A stretch of 41,077 nucleotides of DNA, taken from assembly GCA_003566885.1 (NCBI GenBank), contig PXBO01000093.1:1-41077 (forward strand), written 5' to 3'. A program made the translations under genes and the position numbers. The notes under the pieces were generated by a model. The model saw only the letters and a program-made list of their open reading frames with translations. It was not told the DNA's origin and searched no databases. Of the stretch, positions 32,977-41,077 are shown piece after piece (position 1 is the stretch's first letter; each line of letters opens with the position of its first letter). This stretch comes from Opitutia bacterium. Lineage in GTDB: Bacteria; Verrucomicrobiota; Verrucomicrobiia; Opitutales; T3Sed10-336.

Positions 32977-33387
32977 ATGAATGTATTCAAGTTTGGAGTA
33001 TTAACTTGCCTCGCGCTGATGCCGTTTTCCGTGCCGGTCGCCGCGGCGGAGCAGTCTGACGCGGAAAACGGGATCAACGGCCCTTCCGGGAGAATGGCTT
33101 TTCCGGCGCCGGAACACCTGCGGTCGTCGCTGCCCGGACCAGGCAGGGCGGAGTCTGCGACGAAGGAGCGAGGTTTGGAGCGCGCGGCGAGGTTTCGCCG
33201 GGACACCGTTGACATCGAGCCCTTTCGCGCGGCGCCGCCGTCAACCATTTCGTTCGAGCGGCTTTTCGCGGAACCGCGAAGCGGTTGGCCGCCCCAATCC
33301 CAGGCGCGTCCCGGTTCCGCCGTGCTCAAAGGCGCGCCCGTTGCGCCCGCGTTCCCTTCGGACCCGCCTCCGGCCTTGAAGCGATAA
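32977..33387 (+). CDS. Secreted proline/arginine-rich small protein
   Basis: 136-residue protein with a signal peptide (MNVFKFGVLTCLALMPFSVP, cleavage near AAA-EQ at about 23-24). The mature part is low-complexity: Pro, Ala, Arg and Ser rich (PAPEHLRSSLPGPGRAE, RPGSAVLKGAPVAPAFPSDP). No family is recognised and no cysteine remains after processing. It is separated by only 2 bases from the GQLK-motif gene and 42 bases from the RHS gene, so it is almost certainly co-transcribed. A linker, chaperone or decoration for the RHS protein is possible but unsupported by direct homology. Confidence 0.6.
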   Translation: MNVFKFGVLTCLALMPFSVPVAAAEQSDAENGINGPSGRMAFPAPEHLRSSLPGPGRAESATKERGLERAARFRRDTVDIEPFRAAPPSTISFERLFAEPRSGWPPQSQARPGSAVLKGAPVAPAFPSDPPPALKR

Positions 33388-33429
33388 GTTTATCACTCGT
33401 TTACCCTGTACCCCAATCTTTTTCACCCC

Positions 33430-36400
33430 ATGTTGAAACCCCTGCTTGTTATCCTCGCCGGTTGTCTGATTCATGCCTCGTTGTTCGGCCGGCAAAGCCT
33501 GGAAATCCCCAATATCGAATCCGCCCAGCGCGCTCTACAGGAGCGCTACATGCGGTTTTACGAGATCGCCGAGGGACTGGGTTATGATCTGGGCGACGCG
33601 CCTCCTCATTTGACCTTTCCCTCCAGGGCCTTCGACGGACGCGCCCCGGGACTATTTCCAGAGGATTGCTTTTACGAGCCCGATATCTTCGACGAGCACA
33701 CCGGGCGGGCCGATACCGAGGTCATCTATAATCTGATCGGTGATTTGATCAATCAACCGCTTCCCGATTGGGATTACTGGGTTCATCCCTCATGGCACCA
33801 TGCTATCGAAGGCCGGGATGCCACCAATGGAAGGTTGGGAGTCCTTGGCCCGATTCCTTATCCCGAGCCGATGATGACGCCGGAAAACTACCTGCAATTC
33901 TTCTTCTTATTCACACTGAGGTTGAACGAGATGTCGGTGTTGCAGTTTCAGGTCAATACCACCGACCTCACCGGCGATCCGGCCGGCGCTCCCATGACCC
34001 GTAACGTGGGTATTGGCACCGAAGGCTCGTGTCCCGTGGCAAAACTCGAGGCGTTGAGCGATTTTTCGTCCAACCCATCGTTTCCGCTGGAACAGCCCGG
34101 TACCATCTTCAACCTGGAGCGAACCCAGGGGACCTACTTCCGCCATGTGGAACTCGTCGGCGGGGTGGAGGAGCGTCACACCGCCCAGATCCACGGGACC
34201 GAAGGAAGGTTTGTCGTGGACTACCAAGCGTTTCCGGGGACGGCGGCAGTTTACGGAAGGTTGTATGACGCGGCTTTAATCAATCTCGGGTTTCCTTCCA
34301 CGGTGGAACTGGAAGATGGAGACGCGCCTCACGGCGAATACAACCGATGGTTTCGCCTGGATACGTTTTCAGGAAGCGATCCCGGCCCGTATTTGTCGGC
34401 CCCGTTCGCCGAGCACGCTCAGGAGGCGTTTCTGGTGCCGTGCCCGTCCAACGAATTCCCGGCCAACGGAGAATACTTCGGCTGGGGGATCGCCGCGAGA
34501 TTGGTGGTGACGCCCGAATTCGAGCATTTCCCTTCTGACGCACTGGTGGCCTGCGGTGACGCTTGTCTCGGTTGTCAGGGCGTCGCCGGGTTGTGTTCGG
34601 AACTCAAATTCGGGAGTTTTGACTTTCGCATGGGCCTGGGGAAAGCGGCCGACGGTGATGCCGGTTTTCTCCAGCTTTACAACGATACCATCGATCCTCT
34701 GTCCTCCTCGCCCTTCGGTCTGAATCTGCACCTGGCCGGTGAGGGTGCGACGGTTCTGCGCGATGGTGACTACGATAATATTTTGCGTCAGGTGGTTTCC
34801 GACCAGGTGCTGGTCGATATCGAGATCGTCGAGCCGTACAGGAAGTATGTGGTGCGGCATTTTGCGCGGGAAGATGATGGCGGGATCGCGGACGGATTTT
34901 ATCAGCCTGATTTCGAGGACGCGTTCAAGGCGGTTACGGTGGAGAACCCTCAGGAGCCGCAGTTTCAGGCTGCCGCCACCACGAATCTCGCCGCCAGCAG
35001 CTTTTTCTTTTTCGCGCCCGACCATGGCATACCCAGCGGAATGTTGTTTCAGGCTTTCGTGGACGGAACCGCAGGCGCCCTGCCGGAGTTTTGGGTGAAC
35101 GGTCGGCTGCAAAGGAATGAAATTTACGTGTTGTACGCCTTCGACGCTCACCACCTGACCGTAATGTGGTGGGACGCCGCCAATGGTTGGTGGGATTTTG
35201 ATGCGATGGTCGAAGCGGAGCCATCCCAGACCCTTCGAATCCAAACGCCGCAACCCTTCGGGGCGTTGACGGTTACCGAACGCCGGGGTGGCAGGGAGCG
35301 AATCATGGAGTACTCCTCCACGACGGCCAGTCCGGCGACAGACGGGACCTTCGAGCTCTTTGATGTCATGGAGAATAAGCAACGGCGCCACACCCGAACC
35401 CGGGTGTTCGAGGCCGACGGCGCCTCCTTTACCGATACCGTGGTCAAGGCGGACGCCGAGGGCAACCCTATCGAAGAGGTGGAAAGGCACTACAGGGTCT
35501 TCCCCTGGAACAATTTGAGTTTTCCCGCCCGGCGGGACCGGGCGGAGTTGGTGCGGGAAGTGAGGGATCCCCACGGCAATCCCCGGGTCACCCGGTATGA
35601 GTACTACGACGATCCCGCGGTCGACGGTCGGAACTACGGGCGCCTGAAATCGGAGGAGCATCCGGACGGTTCCTGGGCGGCCTATGAATACGATGCGAGC
35701 GGTCGCGTGCGTACGGTGTACCGACCCTACCTGGACAGCGGGCCTTCCTTCACTCCAGCGGGGAATCGAATGGAGGAAATCGTTCGCCAGCCGGTTGAGG
35801 ACCTGGAGGAAACCGGCGTCGATGGCAGGGTGATCACCACGATTGAATCCATCGACGGCAACGAAGTTTCGCGCCGATATCGTCTGGTTTGGTCCGAGCC
35901 GGTCGACGGCCTGTTCCGCGTCGCCACGATCGATGCCGTTTCCGAAGGCGCCGCCTGGCAGGCGCCGGAGAATCGGAGGACCGACCGTTGGCGGTTTGCC
36001 GAAGCGACGCTCCAGGGAAAACTTGCCAAGGTGAAACATCCGGATGGCGTCATGTCATTTTATTCCTACGCCACCGATCCCGCAACCGGTCAGAAATCCA
36101 GGACCGTCCGCCGAGGTGTTCCCGATGGAAACGGGGACGACGTGATTGCTGGAACCGAAACCGTCACCGTGACCAATGCCAAAGGGGGACGAGTCAAGCG
36201 ACTCGTCTCCGACGTCGAAACCGGGATTGTGCTGGAGTCGGCCATGACGATGCCCGGGGATTTCGACGAACTCGGCCGGCCGTTGGTGATCCTTTTTCAC
36301 GACGGGACTTTTGAGACGAGGGAATACGAGGATTGTTGCGGTAGCGTGACCATTACCGATCGGAGCGGGCTGACCCGTGTTGAACGTACCGAAATGGATG

Positions 36401-39400
36401 GCACGGTCACGGCGATCGAATCCAATGGGATAACGGTCCGTTACGAAGAGGGCTACCAGTCAAACGGGGTGACCGGTTTCACCCTAACCACAATCCGCGA
36501 GGGGCGTGGCGACGCGGGTTCCGGCGTGATGCAGGTGGACACCTTCGATCCCGCAGGCCGAAGGATTGCCTCGCTTGATCCGCGCGACGGAATCGACCGG
36601 CTGACCCGTTTCGAAGTTTCCCTGAATGCGCTGGGGCAGGAAGTCAGAACCACAACCCTGCCGGACGGCGCCGAGTCGGTGGAGGTCTTTCACCGCGACG
36701 GCTTCCCGCGCCTTCACCAGATAAACGGATTGGACTCCGTGCGCTACGAGTACGGCCTGGAGAGCGATACGCACGAGATCTTCCATGGAAACGAGTTTGT
36801 CAGCCGTTCCTTCGTGGCCACAACCATCAGGGAGATTCGTGCGGGAACCGATGGCGAAGAATCCGAGTGGGAGAAACGCTACCTGGACATGTTAGGACGG
36901 GTTTACAAGGTCGAAACACCGGACGCGGAGGGGAACGCGGTGGGCAACTTTTCGCGGACCATTTATGATACCCGCGGATTTCCCAGGAAGCAAATCGATC
37001 CCGACGGGGTAACGACCTTGTTCGCTTACAATGATCGGGGTGAGCTGGAGTTAACCGTGTTGGATAGTGAACGCCGGAATGAAATCAATCCGAGCGGAAC
37101 GCAGCGGATCACCCGGTTCGTGCGGGAGGTGGTCGATGACGCCGAACGTGGCGAGATTGTCAGGCGAACGGTAAGCGTCTGGGAAACGGACCATCAGGAT
37201 ACCGAAACCGTCGTCGCCTCGACCGAGTCCTCGACCGACGGACTCCAGGTCTGGGAGTCGGTCTATGGGCAGCCTCCGACCCATATCGAGACCGTCTTCC
37301 AAGGCAACGGACGAATTGTTCGGCGGATCGCTTTGCCCGACGGTTCGGTGGGAACAGTGACCGAGGTCAACGGATTCCTGGAATCCGAGACCGTCACCCA
37401 TCCCGCGGAGGGAACCCTTTTGAGCCTGACCCACGCCCCCGATGGCTTTGATCGCCGCTCCGCGACAACGGATAATCTGCGAGGGACGACGATCGACTAC
37501 GAGTATTACGACAACGATCTGTTGAGGAGCGTCACCACGCCGGAATCACAACCGGGCGCCGGCGATGACCGGATTACCGGGTTCGTCTATGACGTGATGG
37601 GGCGCCTGTTGACGACCGAACTGCCCAACCAGGCGACGACCGAACGGCGTTATCACGACGACGGTTCCTTGAGAATGGTATTTGGTCACGGCACGAATCC
37701 GGTGGAGTACAGCTATGACCGGCAGGGAAGACTGCGTTCCATGACCACCTGGCGTGCCTTCGATTCCGAGGCGGAGGAAGGGGTGTCCGGAGAGGGCGCC
37801 ACAACGGTCTGGAGCTACAACGCTCAGGGCTACCTGGAAAGCAAGGCCGACCCCGCCGCCCAAAGGATTCGGTACACCTACACCGCCGGCGGACGAATCC
37901 GCACCCGGGAATGGGCACGGCTGGGTGCGGATGGAATAAATCCGGTGAGGACCGTTTACGGTTACGGACATGGGGGTGTCGACGACGACAGCGTGGTCGA
38001 CGGGAACCTTCGCGGGGTGTTTTATCAGAACGACCCCTCCGGTACTCCGCCAGTGCGCTACGCCTACCATCGGAGCGGTAGGGTGGCTGCGATTGACGAT
38101 GCGTCCGGGCGGAGAGAGTTCCTCTACGAATCGGGACTGCTGCAACGGGAGCATTATATCGACGGCGAAACAAATCCGCTCGCCGGGATTTCGATCAATC
38201 GTGAGTTCGACCTTCGCCGCCTCAATGGGCTGGAGGTTGGATCTCCGGCGGGTTCCCTTTACCGTGCCGATTATTCCTATGAAAACTCGCGCTATCTGAG
38301 ATCCGCTGAGTTCCGGGGACATCGGGTGTCGTATACAAATAATCCGGGCGCGGCTGAAAGGCAGGTGTTGACTTACCATAACGGCGAAAGCAATGTCCTT
38401 TCCGTGGTTCGCCACTTCGACAACCTCGATCGCCTGACAAAGCAGGAATCCTCCCTCCCCGGTGGAACGGTTCGCTCGTATCGGTACCGGTACACCCACC
38501 TGGATCAACGCGACCGCATGACTGCGGCGGATGAATTGTTTTGGGAATACGGCTATGACGAACTTGGCCAGGTGGTGAGCGGCGTCCGGAAACGTCCCGA
38601 TGAAAACCCGGTGCCCGGTTATGATTACGCCTATACCTTCGACCACATCGGAAACCGCCTCGAAACGACGGTGAACGGCCGCACCGCGTCGTACGACTCG
38701 AACCCGCTCAACCAGTACGAAAACCGGGAAGTGCCGAGAGCCCTCGATGTCCTCGGGCTCGCCCATCCGGAAGCGGACGTCAGCGTGGACGCCCAAAACG
38801 CGACCCGTGACGGCGAACTCTTCCACCACGCCCTCGACCTGAGCACGGAGCCGGAATCCGACAGCCCCCAGTGGCTGGAGTTTACGGTCACTGGAACCCT
38901 GTCCGGCGGCGGGCACAACGACAGTGATCGCGTCGCGGAAGAAACCCGGGAAGCCTACCTGCCTCCCAATCCGGAAACCTTCCAGCACGACGCCGACGGC
39001 AACCTCCTGCGGGATGGACGATGGAATTACACCTGGGACGCGGAAAACCGCTTGATCCGAATGGAATCGACACCGGACGCGGTTGCCGCCGGCGCGCGCC
39101 ATCTGCGACTGGAATTCACCTATGACAGCCAGCACCGCCGCATCCGCAAAACGGTGGAAGAGTTCGGCGGCGAGTGGTCTGTCATCGACGACCGCCTGTT
39201 CGTCTATGATGGCTGGAACCTCCTCGCAGAACTGGACGCGACCGCTTCGACCTTGGGGCGCTCCTACCTCTGGGGCTTCGACCTTTCCGAAACCTTCCAG
39301 GGCGCGGGAGGAGTCGGAGGACTTCTCATAATCGCGGTTGGCGACGAAATTCACTACCCCGTCTATGACGGCAACGGCAACCTCATGGCCCTTCTCGATG

Positions 39401-40320
39401 CCGACACCGGCGCCGAAACCGCCCAATACGAATACGGCCCATTCGGCGAACCCATCCGCGCCACCGGGCCCGCCGCCGAAACAAACCCCTTCCGCTTCAG
39501 CACCAAATACACCGATTCCGAAACCAACCTCCTCTACTACGGCTTCCGCTACCTCAACCCCACCACCGGCCGCTGGCTAAACCGGGACCCGATCGAGGAA
39601 GCTGGGGGGTTAAATCTGTATGGGTTTGTGGGAAATGACGGTGTGAATCGCTGGGATTATTTGGGTTTGAGCTCTCGTTGCTTAGAAGAATGTTACGAAG
39701 CAGCATTCGGAAATTACTCCGCCGACGCATCACGCCTTGAGGGAATAGGCGAGAGGCGGATTGAATCCTTCTTCGGATCTGCTCGTTACGAAAGACGTGC
39801 TGCGCGTGCCGATTTTGGAGTTAATGCATCGCGAACCGTCCGTGATACGGCTTTCACTGTCGCAGGCTCGTATGCTGCAGGGTCGATGGCTGCTGCGAGA
39901 AGCGCATCGCTTGCTAGGTCGGCACGAGGGCTTTACTCATCTGCAACGAGCCTTGCAAGTGTGAATCGAGCTGCAAGGGTTGCTAGTTCGGCACAAAGGC
40001 ATGCTAATTACACGCACCTTGCTGCAGGCACTACCTTTGGGATTGGCTATGGAGCAACAAGAGCTGAAAGTATAGGTGAATTTTCAACGAGCGTTGGAAC
40101 AACCGCTTTAGATATATTGGGTGGAAATAATTTTGGGCAATTTGGATTGGTATTTGGTATTACTCAAGATGCTTACAATTACATGCAGAGGTCAGGGTTT
40201 TCGGATGATGAGATTGCAGACGTTCTAGATCACATTTTGGGTTCCTTGGAAAATACACATAACACTCTATTGGATCGTCTTGAACAAGCTCTTGAAGAAT
40301 GCAATCAGAGGTATCCATGA
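33430..40320 (+). CDS. Giant secreted RHS-repeat protein with variable C-terminal tip
   Basis: 2296-residue exported protein. Sec signal (MLKPLLVILAGCLIHASLFG), N-terminal unique region, then a cysteine module (Cys375-x3-Cys379-x2-Cys382-x6-Cys389) followed by FRMGLGKAADGDAGFLQL. Hundreds of residues of RHS/YD repeats follow (YDASGRV, YDRQGRLRSM, YDELGQVVSG, YDGNGNLMALLDADTG). The RHS core closes at about 2038-2080 with YYGFRYLNPTTGRWLNRDPI and YGFVGNDGVNRWDYLGL. After it come 216 residues of unrelated, Ala/Gly/Ser-rich sequence with Cys pairs at both ends (CLEEC and EEC). RHS proteins form a hollow beta-cage enclosing a cleaved C-terminal toxin. The tip is not a nuclease I recognise. Its base composition is sharply more AT-rich than the core, a sign of replacement. 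Confidence 0.92.
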   Translation: MLKPLLVILAGCLIHASLFGRQSLEIPNIESAQRALQERYMRFYEIAEGLGYDLGDAPPHLTFPSRAFDGRAPGLFPEDCFYEPDIFDEHTGRADTEVIYNLIGDLINQPLPDWDYWVHPSWHHAIEGRDATNGRLGVLGPIPYPEPMMTPENYLQFFFLFTLRLNEMSVLQFQVNTTDLTGDPAGAPMTRNVGIGTEGSCPVAKLEALSDFSSNPSFPLEQPGTIFNLERTQGTYFRHVELVGGVEERHTAQIHGTEGRFVVDYQAFPGTAAVYGRLYDAALINLGFPSTVELEDGDAPHGEYNRWFRLDTFSGSDPGPYLSAPFAEHAQEAFLVPCPSNEFPANGEYFGWGIAARLVVTPEFEHFPSDALVACGDACLGCQGVAGLCSELKFGSFDFRMGLGKAADGDAGFLQLYNDTIDPLSSSPFGLNLHLAGEGATVLRDGDYDNILRQVVSDQVLVDIEIVEPYRKYVVRHFAREDDGGIADGFYQPDFEDAFKAVTVENPQEPQFQAAATTNLAASSFFFFAPDHGIPSGMLFQAFVDGTAGALPEFWVNGRLQRNEIYVLYAFDAHHLTVMWWDAANGWWDFDAMVEAEPSQTLRIQTPQPFGALTVTERRGGRERIMEYSSTTASPATDGTFELFDVMENKQRRHTRTRVFEADGASFTDTVVKADAEGNPIEEVERHYRVFPWNNLSFPARRDRAELVREVRDPHGNPRVTRYEYYDDPAVDGRNYGRLKSEEHPDGSWAAYEYDASGRVRTVYRPYLDSGPSFTPAGNRMEEIVRQPVEDLEETGVDGRVITTIESIDGNEVSRRYRLVWSEPVDGLFRVATIDAVSEGAAWQAPENRRTDRWRFAEATLQGKLAKVKHPDGVMSFYSYATDPATGQKSRTVRRGVPDGNGDDVIAGTETVTVTNAKGGRVKRLVSDVETGIVLESAMTMPGDFDELGRPLVILFHDGTFETREYEDCCGSVTITDRSGLTRVERTEMDGTVTAIESNGITVRYEEGYQSNGVTGFTLTTIREGRGDAGSGVMQVDTFDPAGRRIASLDPRDGIDRLTRFEVSLNALGQEVRTTTLPDGAESVEVFHRDGFPRLHQINGLDSVRYEYGLESDTHEIFHGNEFVSRSFVATTIREIRAGTDGEESEWEKRYLDMLGRVYKVETPDAEGNAVGNFSRTIYDTRGFPRKQIDPDGVTTLFAYNDRGELELTVLDSERRNEINPSGTQRITRFVREVVDDAERGEIVRRTVSVWETDHQDTETVVASTESSTDGLQVWESVYGQPPTHIETVFQGNGRIVRRIALPDGSVGTVTEVNGFLESETVTHPAEGTLLSLTHAPDGFDRRSATTDNLRGTTIDYEYYDNDLLRSVTTPESQPGAGDDRITGFVYDVMGRLLTTELPNQATTERRYHDDGSLRMVFGHGTNPVEYSYDRQGRLRSMTTWRAFDSEAEEGVSGEGATTVWSYNAQGYLESKADPAAQRIRYTYTAGGRIRTREWARLGADGINPVRTVYGYGHGGVDDDSVVDGNLRGVFYQNDPSGTPPVRYAYHRSGRVAAIDDASGRREFLYESGLLQREHYIDGETNPLAGISINREFDLRRLNGLEVGSPAGSLYRADYSYENSRYLRSAEFRGHRVSYTNNPGAAERQVLTYHNGESNVLSVVRHFDNLDRLTKQESSLPGGTVRSYRYRYTHLDQRDRMTAADELFWEYGYDELGQVVSGVRKRPDENPVPGYDYAYTFDHIGNRLETTVNGRTASYDSNPLNQYENREVPRALDVLGLAHPEADVSVDAQNATRDGELFHHALDLSTEPESDSPQWLEFTVTGTLSGGGHNDSDRVAEETREAYLPPNPETFQHDADGNLLRDGRWNYTWDAENRLIRMESTPDAVAAGARHLRLEFTYDSQHRRIRKTVEEFGGEWSVIDDRLFVYDGWNLLAELDATASTLGRSYLWGFDLSETFQGAGGVGGLLIIAVGDEIHYPVYDGNGNLMALLDADTGAETAQYEYGPFGEPIRATGPAAETNPFRFSTKYTDSETNLLYYGFRYLNPTTGRWLNRDPIEEAGGLNLYGFVGNDGVNRWDYLGLSSRCLEECYEAAFGNYSADASRLEGIGERRIESFFGSARYERRAARADFGVNASRTVRDTAFTVAGSYAAGSMAAARSASLARSARGLYSSATSLASVNRAARVASSAQRHANYTHLAAGTTFGIGYGATRAESIGEFSTSVGTTALDILGGNNFGQFGLVFGITQDAYNYMQRSGFSDDEIADVLDHILGSLENTHNTLLDRLEQALEECNQRYP

Positions 40321-40616
40321 AAGTGCTTCATCGAGATGCCGAAAGGTTGCTTCGGTTTTTTAAAAGGCCAATCTATCTAGTTGTATTTTATTTCTTCATC
40401 GGATTGGTTTTTTTAGGTATAACGGGTTATTCATACTTTTCTCAAATGAATGAAGAGCGGGAGGTTTGGATATCTACAAGGGTTGCTTTTTGGGTGCTTT
40501 TAATTGTTTTTTCAGGAGCTTCTATTAAGGTTATTGTCGAGTTGATGATTCCTAAGTATCGAAGGCAGTATTTTAGGCTAATTAATCGGGAAAAAGAGAA
40601 AAAGCAGCAGAGGTAA
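40317..40616 (+). CDS. Small two-helix membrane protein, putative RHS immunity protein
   Basis: 99-residue protein with two hydrophobic helices (IYLVVFYFFIGLVFLGITGY, about 19-41; VAFWVLLIVFSGASIKVIVE, about 56-77). The N-terminus is basic and the C-terminus strongly basic and charged (INREKEKKQQR). ATG 40317 overlaps the RHS stop as ATGA, so translation is coupled. It shares the AT-rich composition of the RHS tip, unlike the rest of the window. Position, size and composition match immunity genes of polymorphic toxins. A membrane location suggests that the tip acts on or in the membrane. No family is recognised, so the immunity role is inferred. Confidence 0.7.
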   Translation: MKVLHRDAERLLRFFKRPIYLVVFYFFIGLVFLGITGYSYFSQMNEEREVWISTRVAFWVLLIVFSGASIKVIVELMIPKYRRQYFRLINREKEKKQQR

Positions 40617-41077
40617 CGACAAGAGGTCTAAGTTGTTGCAGCAAAACCATCCCTTTATGATCGTCGCAACCAACTCCCACCCGCTCCGTCACGGCATCTG
40701 CTACCGGTCGCTTAGGCTCCCTCAAAGCATCCCGCAAGCGCGGGACGCCGTCGCTCCCTTTCGTTGCAATCGAGCGCCAATCCCGGCACCCCCTCCCCCG
40801 GACACGCCCTTGGGAATCGGGGGCCTGCTTCCGGCGCACAACGACATTATGTCCAATCCCGTCTTTATCCTTCCTCCCATTCGCAGGGCTCATTCGGAAG
40901 GAGGCGTGACTTGACATAAGGTTCTGCTGTGCGATCCAGCCGGCAAATCAGCGCGGGGCTCAAGCGGGCGAGGCGATGGCGGGAAGGGCTCCCCGGGTCG
41001 ACGTCCGGGTCGCCCCTTTCGCTAACTCCGCTAACGCTCCGCGCTGTCGCTTGGCATTAGAGGTCAGCAAAAGGAAA
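40617..41077. other. Non-coding or degenerate region downstream of RHS locus
   Basis: 461 bases with no convincing gene. Composition returns to GC-rich. The two short frames (40582-40917 minus, 40633-40914 plus) show no recognisable protein features. A hairpin lies at 40983-41020, and a CGCTAAC repeat lies close to the window end (CGCTAACTCCGCTAACGCTC, about 41020-41040). It may be a remnant of an older RHS tip or spacer. Confidence 0.45.
40983..41020. repeat. Imperfect GC-rich inverted repeat
   Basis: Inner stem CCCGG / CCGGG (40992-40996, 41005-41009) around the loop GTCGACGT-like centre, extended outward by an imperfect GAAGGGC / GCCCCTTTC stem. It may serve as a terminator for the RHS locus, but it lies about 370 bases after the last gene. 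Confidence 0.4.

Noticed and set aside
37546-39426. 626-codon minus-strand frame opposite the RHS gene
   Set aside because: Shadow of the RHS repeats; the translation has no recognisable motif or plausible start context.

Overview
The window is a GC-rich (by eye near 60 percent), densely coded chromosomal segment of a Gram-negative bacterium. I infer a member of the Verrucomicrobiota, most likely class Opitutae. The reasons are: (i) a secreted protein with three NYxxxNxGQLK motifs and a C-terminal DADNDGxSNLQEY loop, (ii) a giant secreted RHS protein with a cysteine-rich N-terminal module, (iii) a PPi-dependent phosphofructokinase, and (iv) a Tat-exported Gfo/Idh/MocA protein. This placement rests on family resemblance only; no rRNA gene is present.

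Layout. 1-7.1 kb: a DsbD-like electron carrier whose N-terminal domain lacks its cysteine pair, an unknown protein, an EVE-domain protein on the minus strand, then a plus-strand run of a tiny membrane peptide, a PIN-TRAM membrane protein, a CPBP protease, a DUF432-like protein and an MscS channel. 7.1-8 kb: a minus-strand methyltransferase preceded by tRNA-Pro(TGG). 8.1-12.2 kb: an AsmA-like membrane protein, the grpE-dnaJ-prmC cluster and a glutaredoxin ending in a clear intrinsic terminator. 12.2-18.6 kb: gltB, PPi-phosphofructokinase and queF. 18.5-20.5 kb: a SatD-like protein and a DUF3307 membrane protein, with related AGGAGTCT hairpins on both sides of the satD-like gene. 20.5-27.4 kb: a secreted clan GH-A glycosidase and an unknown protein (minus), a Tat-exported oxidoreductase (plus), then a cardiolipin synthase and an EEP hydrolase (minus).

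27.7-30.6 kb: an apparent envelope-stress operon, with a secreted Gly/Arg-rich protein, an ECF sigma factor, a single-pass putative anti-sigma factor, a membrane-anchored charged helical protein and an SGNH hydrolase. The sigma, anti-sigma and helical-protein genes overlap.

30.8-40.6 kb: a cell-surface locus of five co-directional genes. These are a YadA-head-like repeat protein, the GQLK-motif protein, a proline-rich secreted protein, a 2296-residue secreted RHS protein, and a 99-residue two-helix membrane protein whose start overlaps the RHS stop (ATGA). The last 216 codons of the RHS gene and the small gene are strikingly AT-rich compared with everything upstream. This is the usual signature of an exchangeable polymorphic toxin tip with its immunity gene, and it is the best candidate for an undescribed system here. 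The final 460 bases hold no convincing gene.
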